From NCBI GenBank assembly GCA_009937095.1, contig JAACDB010000034.1:1-37789 (forward strand): a stretch of DNA of 37,789 nt, read 5' to 3'. The position numbers and the translations under genes are program-made. This document shows, one piece after another, positions 18,167 through 28,145 of the stretch. The DNA comes from Verrucomicrobiota bacterium (lineage in GTDB: Bacteria; Verrucomicrobiota; Verrucomicrobiia; Opitutales; Coraliomargaritaceae). The stretch's first letter is position 1; each line of letters starts with the position of its first letter. The notes beneath the pieces are model-generated. The model did no database searches and was not told where the DNA came from. It worked only from the letters and a program-made list of their open reading frames with translations.

Positions 18167-19945
18167 ATGGAGCTACATTTTAATCCCGGTACAGTTATCG
18201 AAGTTGCGCTGCGCCAAATTGCGGCTATGAACAACGCCTTTAGTGAGGATTTCGAACCAGAAGTACGTCCCGCCGATCCAAAATTCGGCGACTTTCAGGC
18301 AAATGGGGTTTTGGGGTTCGCTAAAAGCAAGGGAGCAAACCCACGCGCCCTCGCGCAGCAACTCCTCGAAGCTGCCCAAGAATCGGGTCAATTTGACCCC
18401 GCACGGGTCGAACTCTCCCTCGCGGGTCCGGGTTTTATAAACTTTAAATGCACTCCGCGCTACCTGTGGGATTGGCTGAATCGCTATGCAGACGCGTCCG
18501 ATTTTCAAACCGGCGCCGGCAAACTCCAGGCAGGGCGTAAGGTTGTAATCGACTATCCCAGTGCCAATACCGCAAAACAAGCCCACATCGGCCACCTTCG
18601 ACCCATGGTTATCGGCGAAGCGATTGCGCGATTACTGGATTTTTGCGGCGCTGAGACCCTTCGCGATAATCATATAGGTGACTGGGGCACGAACTTCGGA
18701 ACACTTATCATGCAAATCAAGCGTGAGGGAATAGACCTGAACCAACTGGTAACCGATCCCCTCGCCCAACTCGACCAACTCTATAAAGACGGGAGCGCCC
18801 TCGAAAAAGACGCACCCGAAATCCGCGATCAATCACGCGCCGAACTCCTAAAGCTCCAAGAAGGCGATCCCGAAAACACCGCCTTGTGGGAGCGAATTGT
18901 GGACATTTCCAAAGCCGCCTTCGAAACCCTCTACCAACAAATGGGGGTCCGTATTGATGTGACCCTAGGCGAATCCTTCTATCGCGACAAAGTTGAGCGC
19001 GTCTACCGCGAATTAACAGAGGATGGCTTTGCGGAATCCAGCGAAGGTGCCTTAGTAGTCTGGCACGATGATGTCAAAAAATTTGCGCGCGATAACGAGC
19101 GGCCTTACCCCTTCAATATTCGAAAAAAAGACGGCGCCTCCAATTACGCCTCCACCGATCTCGCTACTATCCTCTACCGCGTTGAGCACTACAAGGCCGA
19201 TGAAGTCGTGTACCTAACCGACGCACGCCAACAGGATCATTTTCAGCAACTCTTTCTGACCACTCAAAAATGGTTTGCCGCCCGCAAATACCCAATACCC
19301 GATACGCGCCACGTCTGGTGGGGCACCATCTTGGGTAAGGACAAAAAACCCTTCAAGACCAAGTCCGGAGAATCCATCAAACTCCAAGCGCTCCTCGACG
19401 AAGCCTGTGAACGTGCCTTTACAGTAGTTACTGAAAAAAACCCTGAACTGCCCGAGTCCGAGCGACGCACTATTGCTGAATCCGTCGGAATCGGTGCCCT
19501 TAAATACGCAGACCTCTCTTCTAATCGCACCCAGGATTACGTCTTCGACTGGGATCGTATGCTTAGCTTCGAGGGTAACACCGCTCCTTACCTGCTATAT
19601 GCCGTTGCACGAATTAACAGTATTTTTAGAAAGGCTGAACTCGACCCGGAAGCACCGCTTGAGGGTGCCAGCCTCCTCGAAACCGATACCGAGTTCGCCC
19701 TCGCCCGAAAACTCATAAGCCTTCCAAGTGCCCTTAACCTCACCCTTAATGACCTGCGGCCCCACGTTCTCTGCACCTACCTCTACGAACTCGCCGGAGC
19801 ATACAGCACCTTTTATAATGCTGACAAAGTGATGGTAGACGATCCCGGTACCCGCACCCGCCGCCTCCTGCTTTGTGCCCGCACCCGCACCGTACTTATT
19901 ACCGGCCTTAAACTACTTGGCATCCAACCCCTGGAACGCATGTAG
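18167..19945 (+). CDS. argS: Arginyl-tRNA synthetase
   Basis: Class I synthetase charging tRNA-Arg. About 592 residues: the N-terminal additional domain (1-115), the HIGH motif (AHIGHLRPMVIGEA, HIGH at 140-143), DWGTNFGTLI, then the KMSK-equivalent region TKSGESIKLQALLDEA. That region lacks a canonical KMSK, as in many ArgRS. The C-terminal DALR anticodon-binding domain contains LRPHVLCTYLYELAGAYSTFYN. The open frame also has ATG 18155, four codons earlier; 18167 is chosen because a weak promoter points there, and the choice is uncertain. The carbonic anhydrase gene starts 20 bases after the stop, so the two may share a transcript. Confidence 0.95.
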   Translation: MELHFNPGTVIEVALRQIAAMNNAFSEDFEPEVRPADPKFGDFQANGVLGFAKSKGANPRALAQQLLEAAQESGQFDPARVELSLAGPGFINFKCTPRYLWDWLNRYADASDFQTGAGKLQAGRKVVIDYPSANTAKQAHIGHLRPMVIGEAIARLLDFCGAETLRDNHIGDWGTNFGTLIMQIKREGIDLNQLVTDPLAQLDQLYKDGSALEKDAPEIRDQSRAELLKLQEGDPENTALWERIVDISKAAFETLYQQMGVRIDVTLGESFYRDKVERVYRELTEDGFAESSEGALVVWHDDVKKFARDNERPYPFNIRKKDGASNYASTDLATILYRVEHYKADEVVYLTDARQQDHFQQLFLTTQKWFAARKYPIPDTRHVWWGTILGKDKKPFKTKSGESIKLQALLDEACERAFTVVTEKNPELPESERRTIAESVGIGALKYADLSSNRTQDYVFDWDRMLSFEGNTAPYLLYAVARINSIFRKAELDPEAPLEGASLLETDTEFALARKLISLPSALNLTLNDLRPHVLCTYLYELAGAYSTFYNADKVMVDDPGTRTRRLLLCARTRTVLITGLKLLGIQPLERM

Positions 19946-19965
19946 CCCTTACCCAAACCCGAACC

Positions 19966-20565
19966 ATGAACCCATCCATCGCGCAACTACTCGAAAACAA
20001 CCGCAACTGGGCCTCTAAGCGCGAGACCCACGAACCCGGCATCTTCGAAAAACAAGCCAAGGGTCAAAGCCCCGAATTCCTCTGGATCGGGTGTGCTGAT
20101 AGCCGCATCCCACCCAACACCATAACAGGGCTTGAACCCGGCGAACTCTTCGTGCACCGCAACGTTGCCAACCTTGTCGTATCAGATGACCCCAACCTGC
20201 TCTCGGTCCTTCATTACTCCGTCCTCGCCCTCAAGGTGAAGCATGTTATCCTCTGCGGTCATTATGGTTGCGGCGGCATCCAGCATGCCATCAACGGACA
20301 ACCTTTTGGCGTAGTCGATGAATGGGTACAACCCGTGCGCGAACTTATAAACGATAATTCCGAAACCCTCACACCCCTTCCAAGCGAGGCTCAATTTGAG
20401 CGCCTCTGCGCACTGAATGTCCTCAGACAAGTTGAAAACCTTCGCCAAACCGCCTCTATTCAACAAGCCTGGGGAGCCGGTCAATCCCTTGAGATCCATG
20501 CCTGGATTTACCAACTCGAGAGCGGGCAAATCAAAGTCCTACAAGACCCCATAGCCGGTCCGTAG
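19966..20565 (+). CDS. Beta-class carbonic anhydrase
   Basis: Interconverts carbon dioxide and bicarbonate. The 199-residue protein has all expected zinc and catalytic residues: Cys43, Asp45 and Arg47 in GCADSRIPP, and His and Cys in ILCGHYGCGGIQHA (about 99-102). GLEPGELFVHRNVANLV is the typical Arg-Asn segment, and HAWIYQLESGQIKVL forms the C-terminal end. The size matches the plant/E. coli Can-type. It lies 20 bases after argS. The dprA stop faces it five bases beyond its own stop, with no terminator between. Its bicarbonate might feed biosynthetic carboxylases, but no partner is adjacent. Confidence 0.95.
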   Translation: MNPSIAQLLENNRNWASKRETHEPGIFEKQAKGQSPEFLWIGCADSRIPPNTITGLEPGELFVHRNVANLVVSDDPNLLSVLHYSVLALKVKHVILCGHYGCGGIQHAINGQPFGVVDEWVQPVRELINDNSETLTPLPSEAQFERLCALNVLRQVENLRQTASIQQAWGAGQSLEIHAWIYQLESGQIKVLQDPIAGP

Positions 20566-20570
20566 GAATC

Positions 20571-21662
20571 CTAAAGCAAGCGTGATTCATACCGTCCATC
20601 CAGACGCTTAACAACACATCGCTTCAGTTCAAGTGCGGTCAAAATTGCCGACACTGAGTGAACCGGGCACTGCATGTCTGCCGCGAGCGAATCCGGCGTC
20701 CCGAGCTCACCGCCTGATAAATATCTCATAACTGTCTGCTCCTCCTTGCTTAATTCAATCACAGGTTCCTTCAGGGTATCACCACTTCCCTCTTTCATTT
20801 GCTCACGGCGCTCATAGCGCAACTCTTCCAAAACATCGTCCACCGAACGAACCAGGGTTGCCCCATCGCGAATTAATTGCAGACAACCCAAAGCGCGGGC
20901 TTGATCAATCCGTCCCGGCAAGACCATCAACAAGCGTCCCTGTTCCCCGGCAAAACGCGCCGTAATCATACTGCCTCCAGCAGCTGCCGTTTCCACCACA
21001 ATGACACCCTCACACATTCCCACCACTACGCGATTCCGCATCGGAAAAGTCTGGCGATCCGCCCGGCGCCCAAAAGGAAACTCACTCACCACCGCACCCT
21101 GCCCTGAAATGCGGTCATACAACTCCTTGTTCTCCGGCGGATAAATAATATCCAAACCACAACCCAAAACCGCGACTGTCGGACCTCCCCCCGCCAAAGC
21201 GCCCTCGTGTGCCGCCGAGTCGATTCCGCGTGCCATCCCACTCACAATACAAAAACCCAGTCTCGCTAATTCCGCACCAAATTGACGCGCCACACGCAAA
21301 CCATACATACTTGGCTGTCGCGTCCCAACAATCGCCACACAGGGACGATCAATTATGTAATTACCACGCCAATACAAACCGATTGGAGGATCATACATCG
21401 CTTGCAATAACCCCGGATAACTTTTGTGCGCCCGATCTACGAATTCCACCCCATGCTGTGCGATGCGTTCCTTTTCCTGCTCAAGATTAAAATACTTTTC
21501 CCAATGCATAAGGGTGTTCGCAGTTTTCGAACCGACCCCCCGTACTCGCCTAAGCTGCTCGAACGAACTTGATAAAATCGCCAAGGGTTCATCATGAAAA
21601 ACATCCAATAGACGACGCAATAAAACCGGCCCCACGTTCGGCAGACCGTTCAAAACCAGCAT
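20571..21662 (-). CDS. dprA: DNA-processing protein DprA
   Basis: DprA binds incoming single-stranded DNA and loads RecA during natural transformation. The 363-residue protein has an N-terminal helix-hairpin-helix-like part (LPNVGPVLLRRLL; VRGVGSKTANTLM). The Rossmann-like core follows: VAIVGTRQPSMYGLRVARQ, SGMARGIDSAAHEGAL, AVLGCGLDIIYPPENKELY, SEFPFG and FPMRNRVVVGM. A C-terminal winged helix begins near 305 (ELSKEEQTVMRYLSGG). The start is ATG 21662; the upstream frame has no other start before a TAA at 21714-21716. An A/T-rich 91-base gap separates it from nnr on the same strand and could contain a promoter. Confidence 0.95.
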   Translation of the reverse strand: MLVLNGLPNVGPVLLRRLLDVFHDEPLAILSSSFEQLRRVRGVGSKTANTLMHWEKYFNLEQEKERIAQHGVEFVDRAHKSYPGLLQAMYDPPIGLYWRGNYIIDRPCVAIVGTRQPSMYGLRVARQFGAELARLGFCIVSGMARGIDSAAHEGALAGGGPTVAVLGCGLDIIYPPENKELYDRISGQGAVVSEFPFGRRADRQTFPMRNRVVVGMCEGVIVVETAAAGGSMITARFAGEQGRLLMVLPGRIDQARALGCLQLIRDGATLVRSVDDVLEELRYERREQMKEGSGDTLKEPVIELSKEEQTVMRYLSGGELGTPDSLAADMQCPVHSVSAILTALELKRCVVKRLDGRYESRLL

Positions 21663-21753
21663 GGCATCTAAATTTGATAAAACTAAATATATATAACCAA
21701 TATATAAATATATTTAAATAAAATATTTCCGTGCGCTCTCTTGTACTATCAGC

Positions 21754-23328
21754 TCACTCTCCCCGCAAAACTTCAGACAGGTAACCCAGGATATCAGTGG
21801 TACATACCGCCACCTGCCCGCGCTTGCGAGCCAGAGCTTCTGCCGCCTTGCCATGCCACACCACTGCGCGGGCCACCGCTTCAAATTCATTTCCTCGAGC
21901 TTGCGCCATATTGCCACCGGCTAGACCCGCCAATAAATCGCCACTACCGCCCCTTGAGAGCACAGCCCCTCCAAAAGTATTGCAATAAACCGATTCCCCG
22001 TCACAGCAACGCGTCTGTGGCCACTTTAAGACCAATTGAACCCGATACTGCTGGCAGAACTCGATGAGATACTCGCTATCGTAAACCGGACGCTCCACTT
22101 GTGCGATCGCCATAAATTCACCCATGTGCGGCGTCAGAATAACCGGACCCCATACCGTCTTTCGCTTGGTTGATAATTCTACCACCCGTGAGCTTAAACT
22201 ATCCGCATCACATATTACCGGCAGGGGCACTTCAGACACTATTTCCTGTGAAATTTGCTCGGTGTTGCGGTCGCGACCCATTCCCGGACCCACCAAGACC
22301 GCTGAGGCGGAACGCAGGCGTTGCATTAAGAGCGGCATTGCGCGCGGACTTAGGGTTCCATTCTCGCTTTCCGGCCAGGGAATCCACATCGCCTCCGGAC
22401 CCTGCGCCGCAAGGGACGCCGCCACCGACTCCGGTGCAAAAGCAGTTACCCGGCCCACCCCGGAACGCACTGCCGCCTGTACGCTCATAAGAAGCGCACC
22501 CGGCATATTAGACGAACCACCGACAATGAATAGATGCCCAAAATTACGTTTGTCCACCATAGCCGGACGCAAGTTTCGAATGGGGTTCAAAATCGCGTCA
22601 TTTAAAAAATATTCCTCCGAATCAAGACGCTCGTGCCCACCGAAAAAGCCCAAGTCCACCCAGCGTACCCGACCGCAGTCGACCCCGCTCACCATATGAA
22701 TTTCCTTAACCGAACCGGTAGCGTAAGTGAAATCTGCTGGCAAGGTAAGCGCATCCTCTCCGCCGCCAAGTCCGCTCGGTAAATCCACCGCCGCACGCAA
22801 ACCAATTTCGGCATAATCCTTCACCGCCGTCACTAAAGCACTGATTTTAGCATCCATGGGGGGCTTAAATGAAAGACCCACCAGACCATCCACGCAGATA
22901 TCAAACCCCTCTCCCTCGCTCAAGCGATCGAAGCGACTGGGCAAATCCGCACTTTCCTGCGCGTCAAAATGTTCGATCTCCAAGCGACCCTTGACCACTT
23001 CCAGTGCCCGGCGCGTCAAAGGTTTCAGTTGCTCTGCCTGCTCCGTGAGAAAGGCAACCACTTTGCTACGAGGATAACGTGCCATTATTTCAGCCGCCGC
23101 TAGCAGGGCATCGCCGCCATTGTGTCCCTTGCCAACCAAAACCAGTACCCGAGGTGCATCAGGTAAAGTGCGAAATTCCTTATAATCCCGCAAGATTCCG
23201 TCCGCAATCCCAAGGCCCGCCTTTTCCATTGCCAACCATTCGGCGGCATCGTCTGGAAGTCGCGCTTTTTCAAGCTCACGGGCTTGTTCCATACTTATAA
23301 CGGGACTGACGAAATTTGTATCCTTCAT
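21754..23328 (-). CDS. nnr: Bifunctional NAD(P)H-hydrate repair enzyme
   Basis: Repairs damaged NADHX/NADPHX. The 524-residue fusion has an N-terminal YjeF_N epimerase domain (about 1-215: LVLVGKGHNGGDALLAA, CVDGLVGLSFK, VDLPSGLGGG). The C-terminal ADP/ATP-dependent dehydratase domain of ribokinase-like fold (about 245-520) has IVGGSSNMPGALLMSVQAA, VLVGPGMGRDRNTE, CDADSL, ILTPHMGEF and the anion hole GGSGDLLAGLAGG, where many homologues have GTGD. AAGG precedes the start by seven bases. It is divergent from the DUF3127 gene across 152 A/T-rich bases. Confidence 0.95.
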   Translation of the reverse strand: MKDTNFVSPVISMEQARELEKARLPDDAAEWLAMEKAGLGIADGILRDYKEFRTLPDAPRVLVLVGKGHNGGDALLAAAEIMARYPRSKVVAFLTEQAEQLKPLTRRALEVVKGRLEIEHFDAQESADLPSRFDRLSEGEGFDICVDGLVGLSFKPPMDAKISALVTAVKDYAEIGLRAAVDLPSGLGGGEDALTLPADFTYATGSVKEIHMVSGVDCGRVRWVDLGFFGGHERLDSEEYFLNDAILNPIRNLRPAMVDKRNFGHLFIVGGSSNMPGALLMSVQAAVRSGVGRVTAFAPESVAASLAAQGPEAMWIPWPESENGTLSPRAMPLLMQRLRSASAVLVGPGMGRDRNTEQISQEIVSEVPLPVICDADSLSSRVVELSTKRKTVWGPVILTPHMGEFMAIAQVERPVYDSEYLIEFCQQYRVQLVLKWPQTRCCDGESVYCNTFGGAVLSRGGSGDLLAGLAGGNMAQARGNEFEAVARAVVWHGKAAEALARKRGQVAVCTTDILGYLSEVLRGE

Positions 23329-23480
23329 AAATTAACCTTATGAAATGCCACCCGTGCTAATATTTAACAACTAAATAAAAAACGCTCTAACACTGCATCG
23401 ATTTTATTTTGAACCGCTAATCACAAATAAGTTTCATAGAAAACGTTGCATCTCCCGCCCAAGCTCATTTTGTTTCCCTT

Positions 23481-23828
23481 ATGTCATTTGAAATATCCGG
23501 TTCCATCAAAGCAATCTTCCCCGAGCAAACCTTCAAAGGCGGGTTCAATAAGCGTGAATTCCTTCTCCTAACCAAAGACGGTAAATTTGAGCAGGAAATA
23601 AACTTTGAATGCGTCAAAGAGAAAGTCGACCTCGTCGACCACCTCAAGGAAGGCGATGCCGTCACCGTTTCCTTTGATATCCGTTGCCGAGAGTGGCAGG
23701 GTAAATATTTCACTAACCTGGTCGCATGGAAAATCACCGGTTCCGGTGCCGCCAAAACCGATTCCTCCCCAGAGGAACCGTCTTTTGAACCGGACGATGT
23801 CGTACTTGACGAAGAACCACCCTTCTAA
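23481..23828 (+). CDS. DUF3127 OB-fold-like protein with SSB-type acidic tail
   Basis: A 115-residue cytoplasmic protein. Residues 1-88 match the DUF3127 pattern: ISGSIKAIFPEQTFKGGF, KREFLLLTKDGKFEQEINFE, DLVDHLKEGDAVTVSFDIRC, REWQGKYFTNLVAWKI; an OB-type nucleic-acid-binding fold is likely. A linker rich in Ser, Pro and Glu leads to a very acidic end, DDVVLDEEPPF. This resembles the DDDIPF-type C-terminal tip by which single-stranded DNA-binding proteins recruit repair and replication enzymes. The biological role of the family is poorly known. The gene is monocistronic, divergent from nnr and convergent with fcl, 12 bases away. Confidence 0.85.
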   Translation: MSFEISGSIKAIFPEQTFKGGFNKREFLLLTKDGKFEQEINFECVKEKVDLVDHLKEGDAVTVSFDIRCREWQGKYFTNLVAWKITGSGAAKTDSSPEEPSFEPDDVVLDEEPPF

Positions 23829-23840
23829 GTAAGACCAGCG

Positions 23841-24788
23841 CTAAGCACGCAAACGACCGGCTTCCTTCTCTTCAAGGAATGCTGCATACGCCTTTGCAAC
23901 ACCTGCTTTAATTGGAATCGCAGGCTCCCAACCCGTCGAACGCATCAAACTGATGTCAGTCAACTTACGCGGCGTTCCATCGGGTTTACTGGAATCAAAA
24001 GTTAATTCACCGTTATAGCCGACCACCGACTTAACGAGCACCGCTAATTCACCAATCGAAATATCGCTGCCGCAGCCAAGATTCACCCAGTCAGGGGGAT
24101 TATCCAGTTGCAGTAAATGTATCATACCCGCAGCCGCATCATCCGCGTGCAAAAATTCACGCCGGGGATTTCCGCTTCCCCAAACGGTCACCTTGGGTGC
24201 TTCCGATTCCTTGGCCTCATGAAAACGCCGAATCAATGCCGGTAAAACATGCGAGTTTTCCAGATGATAATTATCACCCGCCCCGTATAAATTTGTTGGC
24301 ATCGCGGAATGGAAACACACTCCGTACTGGGCACGATAAAACTGACACAGCTTCAATCCCGCTATTTTTGCAACAGCGTAGGCCTCATTGGTTGGCTCCA
24401 GCGCTGAAGTCAAAAGTGCCGTTTCCTGCATGGGTTGTTCGGCCAATTTGGGATAGATGCATGTGCTCCCCAAAAAGAGCAAGCGCTTGACCCCCGCTCG
24501 ATGTGCCGCGTCTATCGTGTTCTGAGCAATGGCAAGGTTCTCATACAAAAATTCGGCGGGGTAAGTATTATTCGCATGAATACCCCCCACCCGCGCTGCC
24601 GCAATCACGGCAACCTCCGGTTTTTCCTCGGCATAAAAATCACGCACCGCTGCCTGATCCGTTAAATCCAGCTGGGCCCGCGAGCGGGTTACCAAATCTT
24701 GGTAACCACCTGCCCGCAACTGACGCACCAGGGCTGCACCCACCATGCCTCCATGGCCCGATATATAGATTTTTGTATCCTGCTTCAT
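23841..24788 (-). CDS. fcl: GDP-L-fucose synthase
   Basis: Epimerises and reduces GDP-4-keto-6-deoxymannose to GDP-L-fucose. A 315-residue extended short-chain dehydrogenase: [16 protein letters not shown] is the NADP-binding glycine motif, [11 protein letters not shown] holds the Ser, and [15 protein letters not shown] has the Tyr-x3-Lys catalytic pair. [20 protein letters not shown] and [22 protein letters not shown] are family-specific. AGGGGG lies about eight bases before the ATG. It is the second gene of a gmd-fcl operon, 14 bases downstream of gmd. The product would feed fucose-containing surface glycans; no glycosyltransferase is in the window. Confidence 0.96.
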   Translation of the reverse strand: MKQDTKIYISGHGGMVGAALVRQLRAGGYQDLVTRSRAQLDLTDQAAVRDFYAEEKPEVAVIAAARVGGIHANNTYPAEFLYENLAIAQNTIDAAHRAGVKRLLFLGSTCIYPKLAEQPMQETALLTSALEPTNEAYAVAKIAGLKLCQFYRAQYGVCFHSAMPTNLYGAGDNYHLENSHVLPALIRRFHEAKESEAPKVTVWGSGNPRREFLHADDAAAGMIHLLQLDNPPDWVNLGCGSDISIGELAVLVKSVVGYNGELTFDSSKPDGTPRKLTDISLMRSTGWEPAIPIKAGVAKAYAAFLEEKEAGRLRA

Positions 24789-24802
24789 ATTTTTCAGACC
24801 CC

Positions 24803-25819
24803 CTAAGCCTCAATCGCCTGCTTATAGGCCAATTCCTGTTTCGCTAACACCAAGTCCGCATCCACCATGATCTTTACCAGATCCTTGAAAAGCACCTTCG
24901 GTTCCCAATCCAGCTGCCGCTTGGCCTTTGCCGGATCACCAATCAATAAATCCACCTCGGTTGGGCGTTCATAGCGCTTGTCGTAGTCAACATACTTCTC
25001 CCAATCAAGGTCCAGTAGCGCGAAGGTCTCCTTCACGAAATCCTTAACCGAATTGGTTTCGTTGGTCGCCATTACGTAATCATCTCCCTCATCTTGCTGG
25101 AGCATCAACCACATGGCCTCCACGTATTCTTTGGCATAACCCCAGTCACGCTTTGCATCCAGATTACCAAGATATAACTTGTCCTGCAGCCCCAACTTAA
25201 TTCGGGTTGCTGCCCGCGTAATCTTACGGGTTACAAAAGTTTCACCCCGACGCGGAGACTCGTGGTTAAAAAGTATCCCGTTGGTGGCATGGATCCCGTA
25301 CGACTCGCGATAATTCACCGTCAACCAATAGGCGTAAACCTTTGCGCATCCATACGGCGAACGTGGGTAAAACGGTGTCTGCTCCGTTTGCGGGACTTCT
25401 TGAACCAAACCAAACATTTCTGAAGAGGAGGCTTGATAGAAGCGGCACTTCCCTCCAATACCCACTTCCCGAATCGCTTCCAGTAAACGCAAGGTTCCCA
25501 AGCCGGTAACGTCTCCGGTGTATTCCGGTACATCAAAAGACACCCGCACATGACTCTGCGCGCCCAAGTGGTAAATTTCATCCGGCTGAAGTTGGTATAG
25601 CAATTTCATCAACATCACCCCGTCCGCCAAGTCGCCGTAATGCAGGAATAGCTTCGTTCCGTTTACGTGCGGATCTTTATACAGGTGATCAATCCGATCG
25701 GTGTTAAAAGTTGAGGAGCGGCGAATGATGCCATGCACCTCATAGCCCTTCTCCAATAATAGCTCCGCCAGATACGATCCGTCCTGACCCGTGATTCCAG
25801 TTATCAATGCTTTTTTCAT
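24803..25819 (-). CDS. gmd: GDP-mannose 4,6-dehydratase
   Basis: Converts GDP-D-mannose to GDP-4-keto-6-deoxy-D-mannose. A 338-residue NADP-dependent dehydratase: [19 protein letters not shown] at the N-terminus, [36 protein letters not shown] and [13 protein letters not shown] with the Tyr-x3-Lys pair, [15 protein letters not shown], and [19 protein letters not shown]. The frame reaches 25837 only through a TTG; ATG 25819 is preferred because it begins directly with the dinucleotide-binding strand. The gene is divergent from the XylR-like regulator across 77 A/T-rich bases. GDP-mannose would come from a manC-type enzyme such as the one at the right edge. Confidence 0.97.
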   Translation of the reverse strand: MKKALITGITGQDGSYLAELLLEKGYEVHGIIRRSSTFNTDRIDHLYKDPHVNGTKLFLHYGDLADGVMLMKLLYQLQPDEIYHLGAQSHVRVSFDVPEYTGDVTGLGTLRLLEAIREVGIGGKCRFYQASSSEMFGLVQEVPQTEQTPFYPRSPYGCAKVYAYWLTVNYRESYGIHATNGILFNHESPRRGETFVTRKITRAATRIKLGLQDKLYLGNLDAKRDWGYAKEYVEAMWLMLQQDEGDDYVMATNETNSVKDFVKETFALLDLDWEKYVDYDKRYERPTEVDLLIGDPAKAKRQLDWEPKVLFKDLVKIMVDADLVLAKQELAYKQAIEA

Positions 25820-25896
25820 ATTCACAGAGCTTAACAAAGATGAAAGGCCTTGTATTTTCGTATTTACGTAATAATATTTATATATTTGCTACATTT

Positions 25897-27027
25897 ATGG
25901 CACAAACCACCACCAGTATTGCCATCGCCTTCGATTCCAACTTCCGCCATGCCGCCAGCATATTTCGGGGAGTTGCCGACTATTTGAGCGAGCATCAACT
26001 CGATTGGCGCCTCATCCCCCTTCAAATCGGCTTCGAGGCGAAACTCTATCAAATCGCCCAATCCCATCAACTCGTCGGCGCTATCGGCACCTTTGTAAGC
26101 GACAACTGGCTCAGCGGCTTAACGCAACACGGTCTTCATGCCGTGAACCTCTTTAACTTCTCAAAGATTACCAGCGTCCCCACTGTCACCATTCACGACT
26201 TCGCCCTCGGTCAAATCGCCGCAAGACACCTTCTTCGCCAAGGCGCCACCCGTTTCACCTTCTACGGTTCCGACAGTATTCATTTCACCCAACTCCGCTT
26301 AAAGGGATTCAAAAATAAAATACCCAACCAAGCCATCCACCTCTGGGATCCCTCCATGCCCTTCAGCGAAAACCTGCGTACGAGCACTGGCTCCGCCACT
26401 GGACCCGTCGGTATCTTTTGCAACAGTGACCGCCTCGCCCGTGAAATTATTCTCGAAGCGCAAAAGCATAAGCTCGTCTGCGGACGCGACCTCCTTGTCC
26501 TTGGGGTCGATAACGACCCTTCCGAATCCATCTTTGCCGGAATCGAAATCAGCAGCTTTGAACTCCCCGTCCATGCCTGCGGTTACCGTGCTGCCAAAAT
26601 TCTACATGCCCAACTTAACGAAAAAGCCCTCCCCTCTGGCCCGCATCATCCGGGAAAATTAAGCCTCCTGCCCCGCGAATCCACCCTCCCCTCAAACCGC
26701 GCCCGCCTTACTCAACGCGCCCAACAAATAATCAGCGACCATCTAGCCGCCCCCGGTCTCGACGCTGCCAGCCTTGCCCGCCGCGCGGGTGCCTCCCGCC
26801 GCAGCCTTGAGCTCGCCCTTCAGTCACAACTGCAAACCAGCCCTTTCCGCCTCATCACCCGAGCCCGGGTCCATCAAGCCCGTCAACTACTGCGTTCCAC
26901 CCGCCTCCCCATCATGGAAGTTGGTCGCCGTTCCGGCTACCCCGAACCCCATCATTTCTCCGCCTGGTTTAAAAAACACTGCGCTTGCTCCCCAAAAGCA
27001 TTTCGCACAAAAGCGCCTTCGGTTTGA
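25897..27027 (+). CDS. XylR-type AraC-family transcription regulator
   Basis: A 376-residue regulator. Residues about 1-265 form a LacI/periplasmic-binding-protein-like sensor domain ([20 protein letters not shown] at the start; [20 protein letters not shown] near its end). Residues about 270-372 are an AraC-type double helix-turn-helix: [20 protein letters not shown] and [20 protein letters not shown], then [17 protein letters not shown]. This architecture is that of XylR, a sugar-sensing activator. The open frame extends to 25807, but ATG 25897 begins the recognisable domain. The gene is divergent from gmd and only 32 bases upstream of hemH. The ligand is unknown; no sugar-catabolic gene is adjacent. 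Confidence 0.9.
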   Translation: MAQTTTSIAIAFDSNFRHAASIFRGVADYLSEHQLDWRLIPLQIGFEAKLYQIAQSHQLVGAIGTFVSDNWLSGLTQHGLHAVNLFNFSKITSVPTVTIHDFALGQIAARHLLRQGATRFTFYGSDSIHFTQLRLKGFKNKIPNQAIHLWDPSMPFSENLRTSTGSATGPVGIFCNSDRLAREIILEAQKHKLVCGRDLLVLGVDNDPSESIFAGIEISSFELPVHACGYRAAKILHAQLNEKALPSGPHHPGKLSLLPRESTLPSNRARLTQRAQQIISDHLAAPGLDAASLARRAGASRRSLELALQSQLQTSPFRLITRARVHQARQLLRSTRLPIMEVGRRSGYPEPHHFSAWFKKHCACSPKAFRTKAPSV

Positions 27028-27059
27028 CAGACCGCCAACTACCCCGCTTCACTATCCCT

Positions 27060-28136
27060 ATGTCCAAACAAGGCCTTATCCTACTCAACCTTGGCTCGCC
27101 CGATTCCACCGAGGTCAGCGATGTGCGCAATTACCTCCGCGAGTTCCTTATGGACGAGCGCGTCCTTGACGCCCCCAAGCTCATTCGCTGGCTCATTGTC
27201 AATTGCTTCATTCTCCCCAAGCGACCCAAGCAATCTGCCGAAGCCTACGCCAGCATCTGGAAACCCGAAGGTTCCCCCCTCGTCCTTACTTCCCGCGAAC
27301 AACAAGTCGCCCTCGCCCAGGCCACCGAGCTCCCCACCGAACTCGGCATGCGCTACGGCAACCCCTCCACTGAAAGCGCTCTCCTCAAGCTGCTGGATCA
27401 GGGAGTCGACGACCTCTTCATCATGCCCATGTATCCCCACTACGCCATGTCCAGTTACGAGACCGCCGTGGTGCACCTCATGGAATCTGTCCGACAACAC
27501 GCCCCCGACTTAAAGACCACCCTTCTCCCACCTTACTACCAAGAACCGGGCTACATTAACGCACTCGTTGAAACCGCCCGCCCCGCCCTTGAAAAAGGTG
27601 ACTTCGACCAACTCCTCTTCTCCTTCCACGGAATCCCTCAACGCCATCTAATCAAAGGCGACCCCTCCCACCAACACTGCCTCACCACCCCCGACTGCTG
27701 CAACACCTGTCACCCCGCCCACGCCACTTGTTACCGCCATCAATGCGCCATGACCGTTGAAAAATTCGTCCAGGCCGCCGGACTCGCCAAGGATAAATAC
27801 CGCATCACCTTCCAGTCACGTCTCGGGCGCACCCCTTGGCTCCAGCCCTATACCGACATGACGCTCGAGCAACTCGCCGAAGACGGACAAAAAAATGTCA
27901 AGGTCATCTGCCCCGCCTTTACCGCCGACTGTCTCGAAACCCTTGAGGAAATCGCTGTGGAAGGACGCGAAACCTTCCTTGAAGCGGGCGGCGAATCCTA
28001 CGAACAAATCCCCTGCCTCAATACTCACCCTGCCTTTATTGAATTCCTTAGCGACCGCGTACGCCACTGGCAGGAAGGCGGGTACCAAACCGACCACGCC
28101 ACCCCGCCGGCATACGTTGCTCCCATGAAACGCTAA
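27060..28136 (+). CDS. hemH: Ferrochelatase
   Basis: Inserts ferrous iron into protoporphyrin IX (or coproporphyrin III) in haem synthesis. 358 residues: [12 protein letters not shown] at the N-terminus, [53 protein letters not shown] with the catalytic His, and [29 protein letters not shown] carries the conserved Glu. A Cys-rich loop ([20 protein letters not shown], then RHQC) resembles the one in Bacteroidetes-type ferrochelatases; whether it holds a metal cluster is open. The frame opens at 26985 inside the regulator gene, but ATG 27060 starts the conserved sequence. First gene of hemH-ccsA-hemA. Confidence 0.97.
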   Translation: MSKQGLILLNLGSPDSTEVSDVRNYLREFLMDERVLDAPKLIRWLIVNCFILPKRPKQSAEAYASIWKPEGSPLVLTSREQQVALAQATELPTELGMRYGNPSTESALLKLLDQGVDDLFIMPMYPHYAMSSYETAVVHLMESVRQHAPDLKTTLLPPYYQEPGYINALVETARPALEKGDFDQLLFSFHGIPQRHLIKGDPSHQHCLTTPDCCNTCHPAHATCYRHQCAMTVEKFVQAAGLAKDKYRITFQSRLGRTPWLQPYTDMTLEQLAEDGQKNVKVICPAFTADCLETLEEIAVEGRETFLEAGGESYEQIPCLNTHPAFIEFLSDRVRHWQEGGYQTDHATPPAYVAPMKR

Positions 28137-28145
28137 CCCCGCGCC

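Noticed and set aside
25807-25896. Upstream extension of the XylR-like regulator
   Set aside because: It covers the gmd promoter region and start and is A/T-rich, and the conserved domain begins at ATG 25897.
26985-27059. Extended N-terminus of ferrochelatase overlapping the regulator gene
   Set aside because: The conserved ferrochelatase sequence starts right after ATG 27060; the extension is the regulator's coding sequence in another frame.
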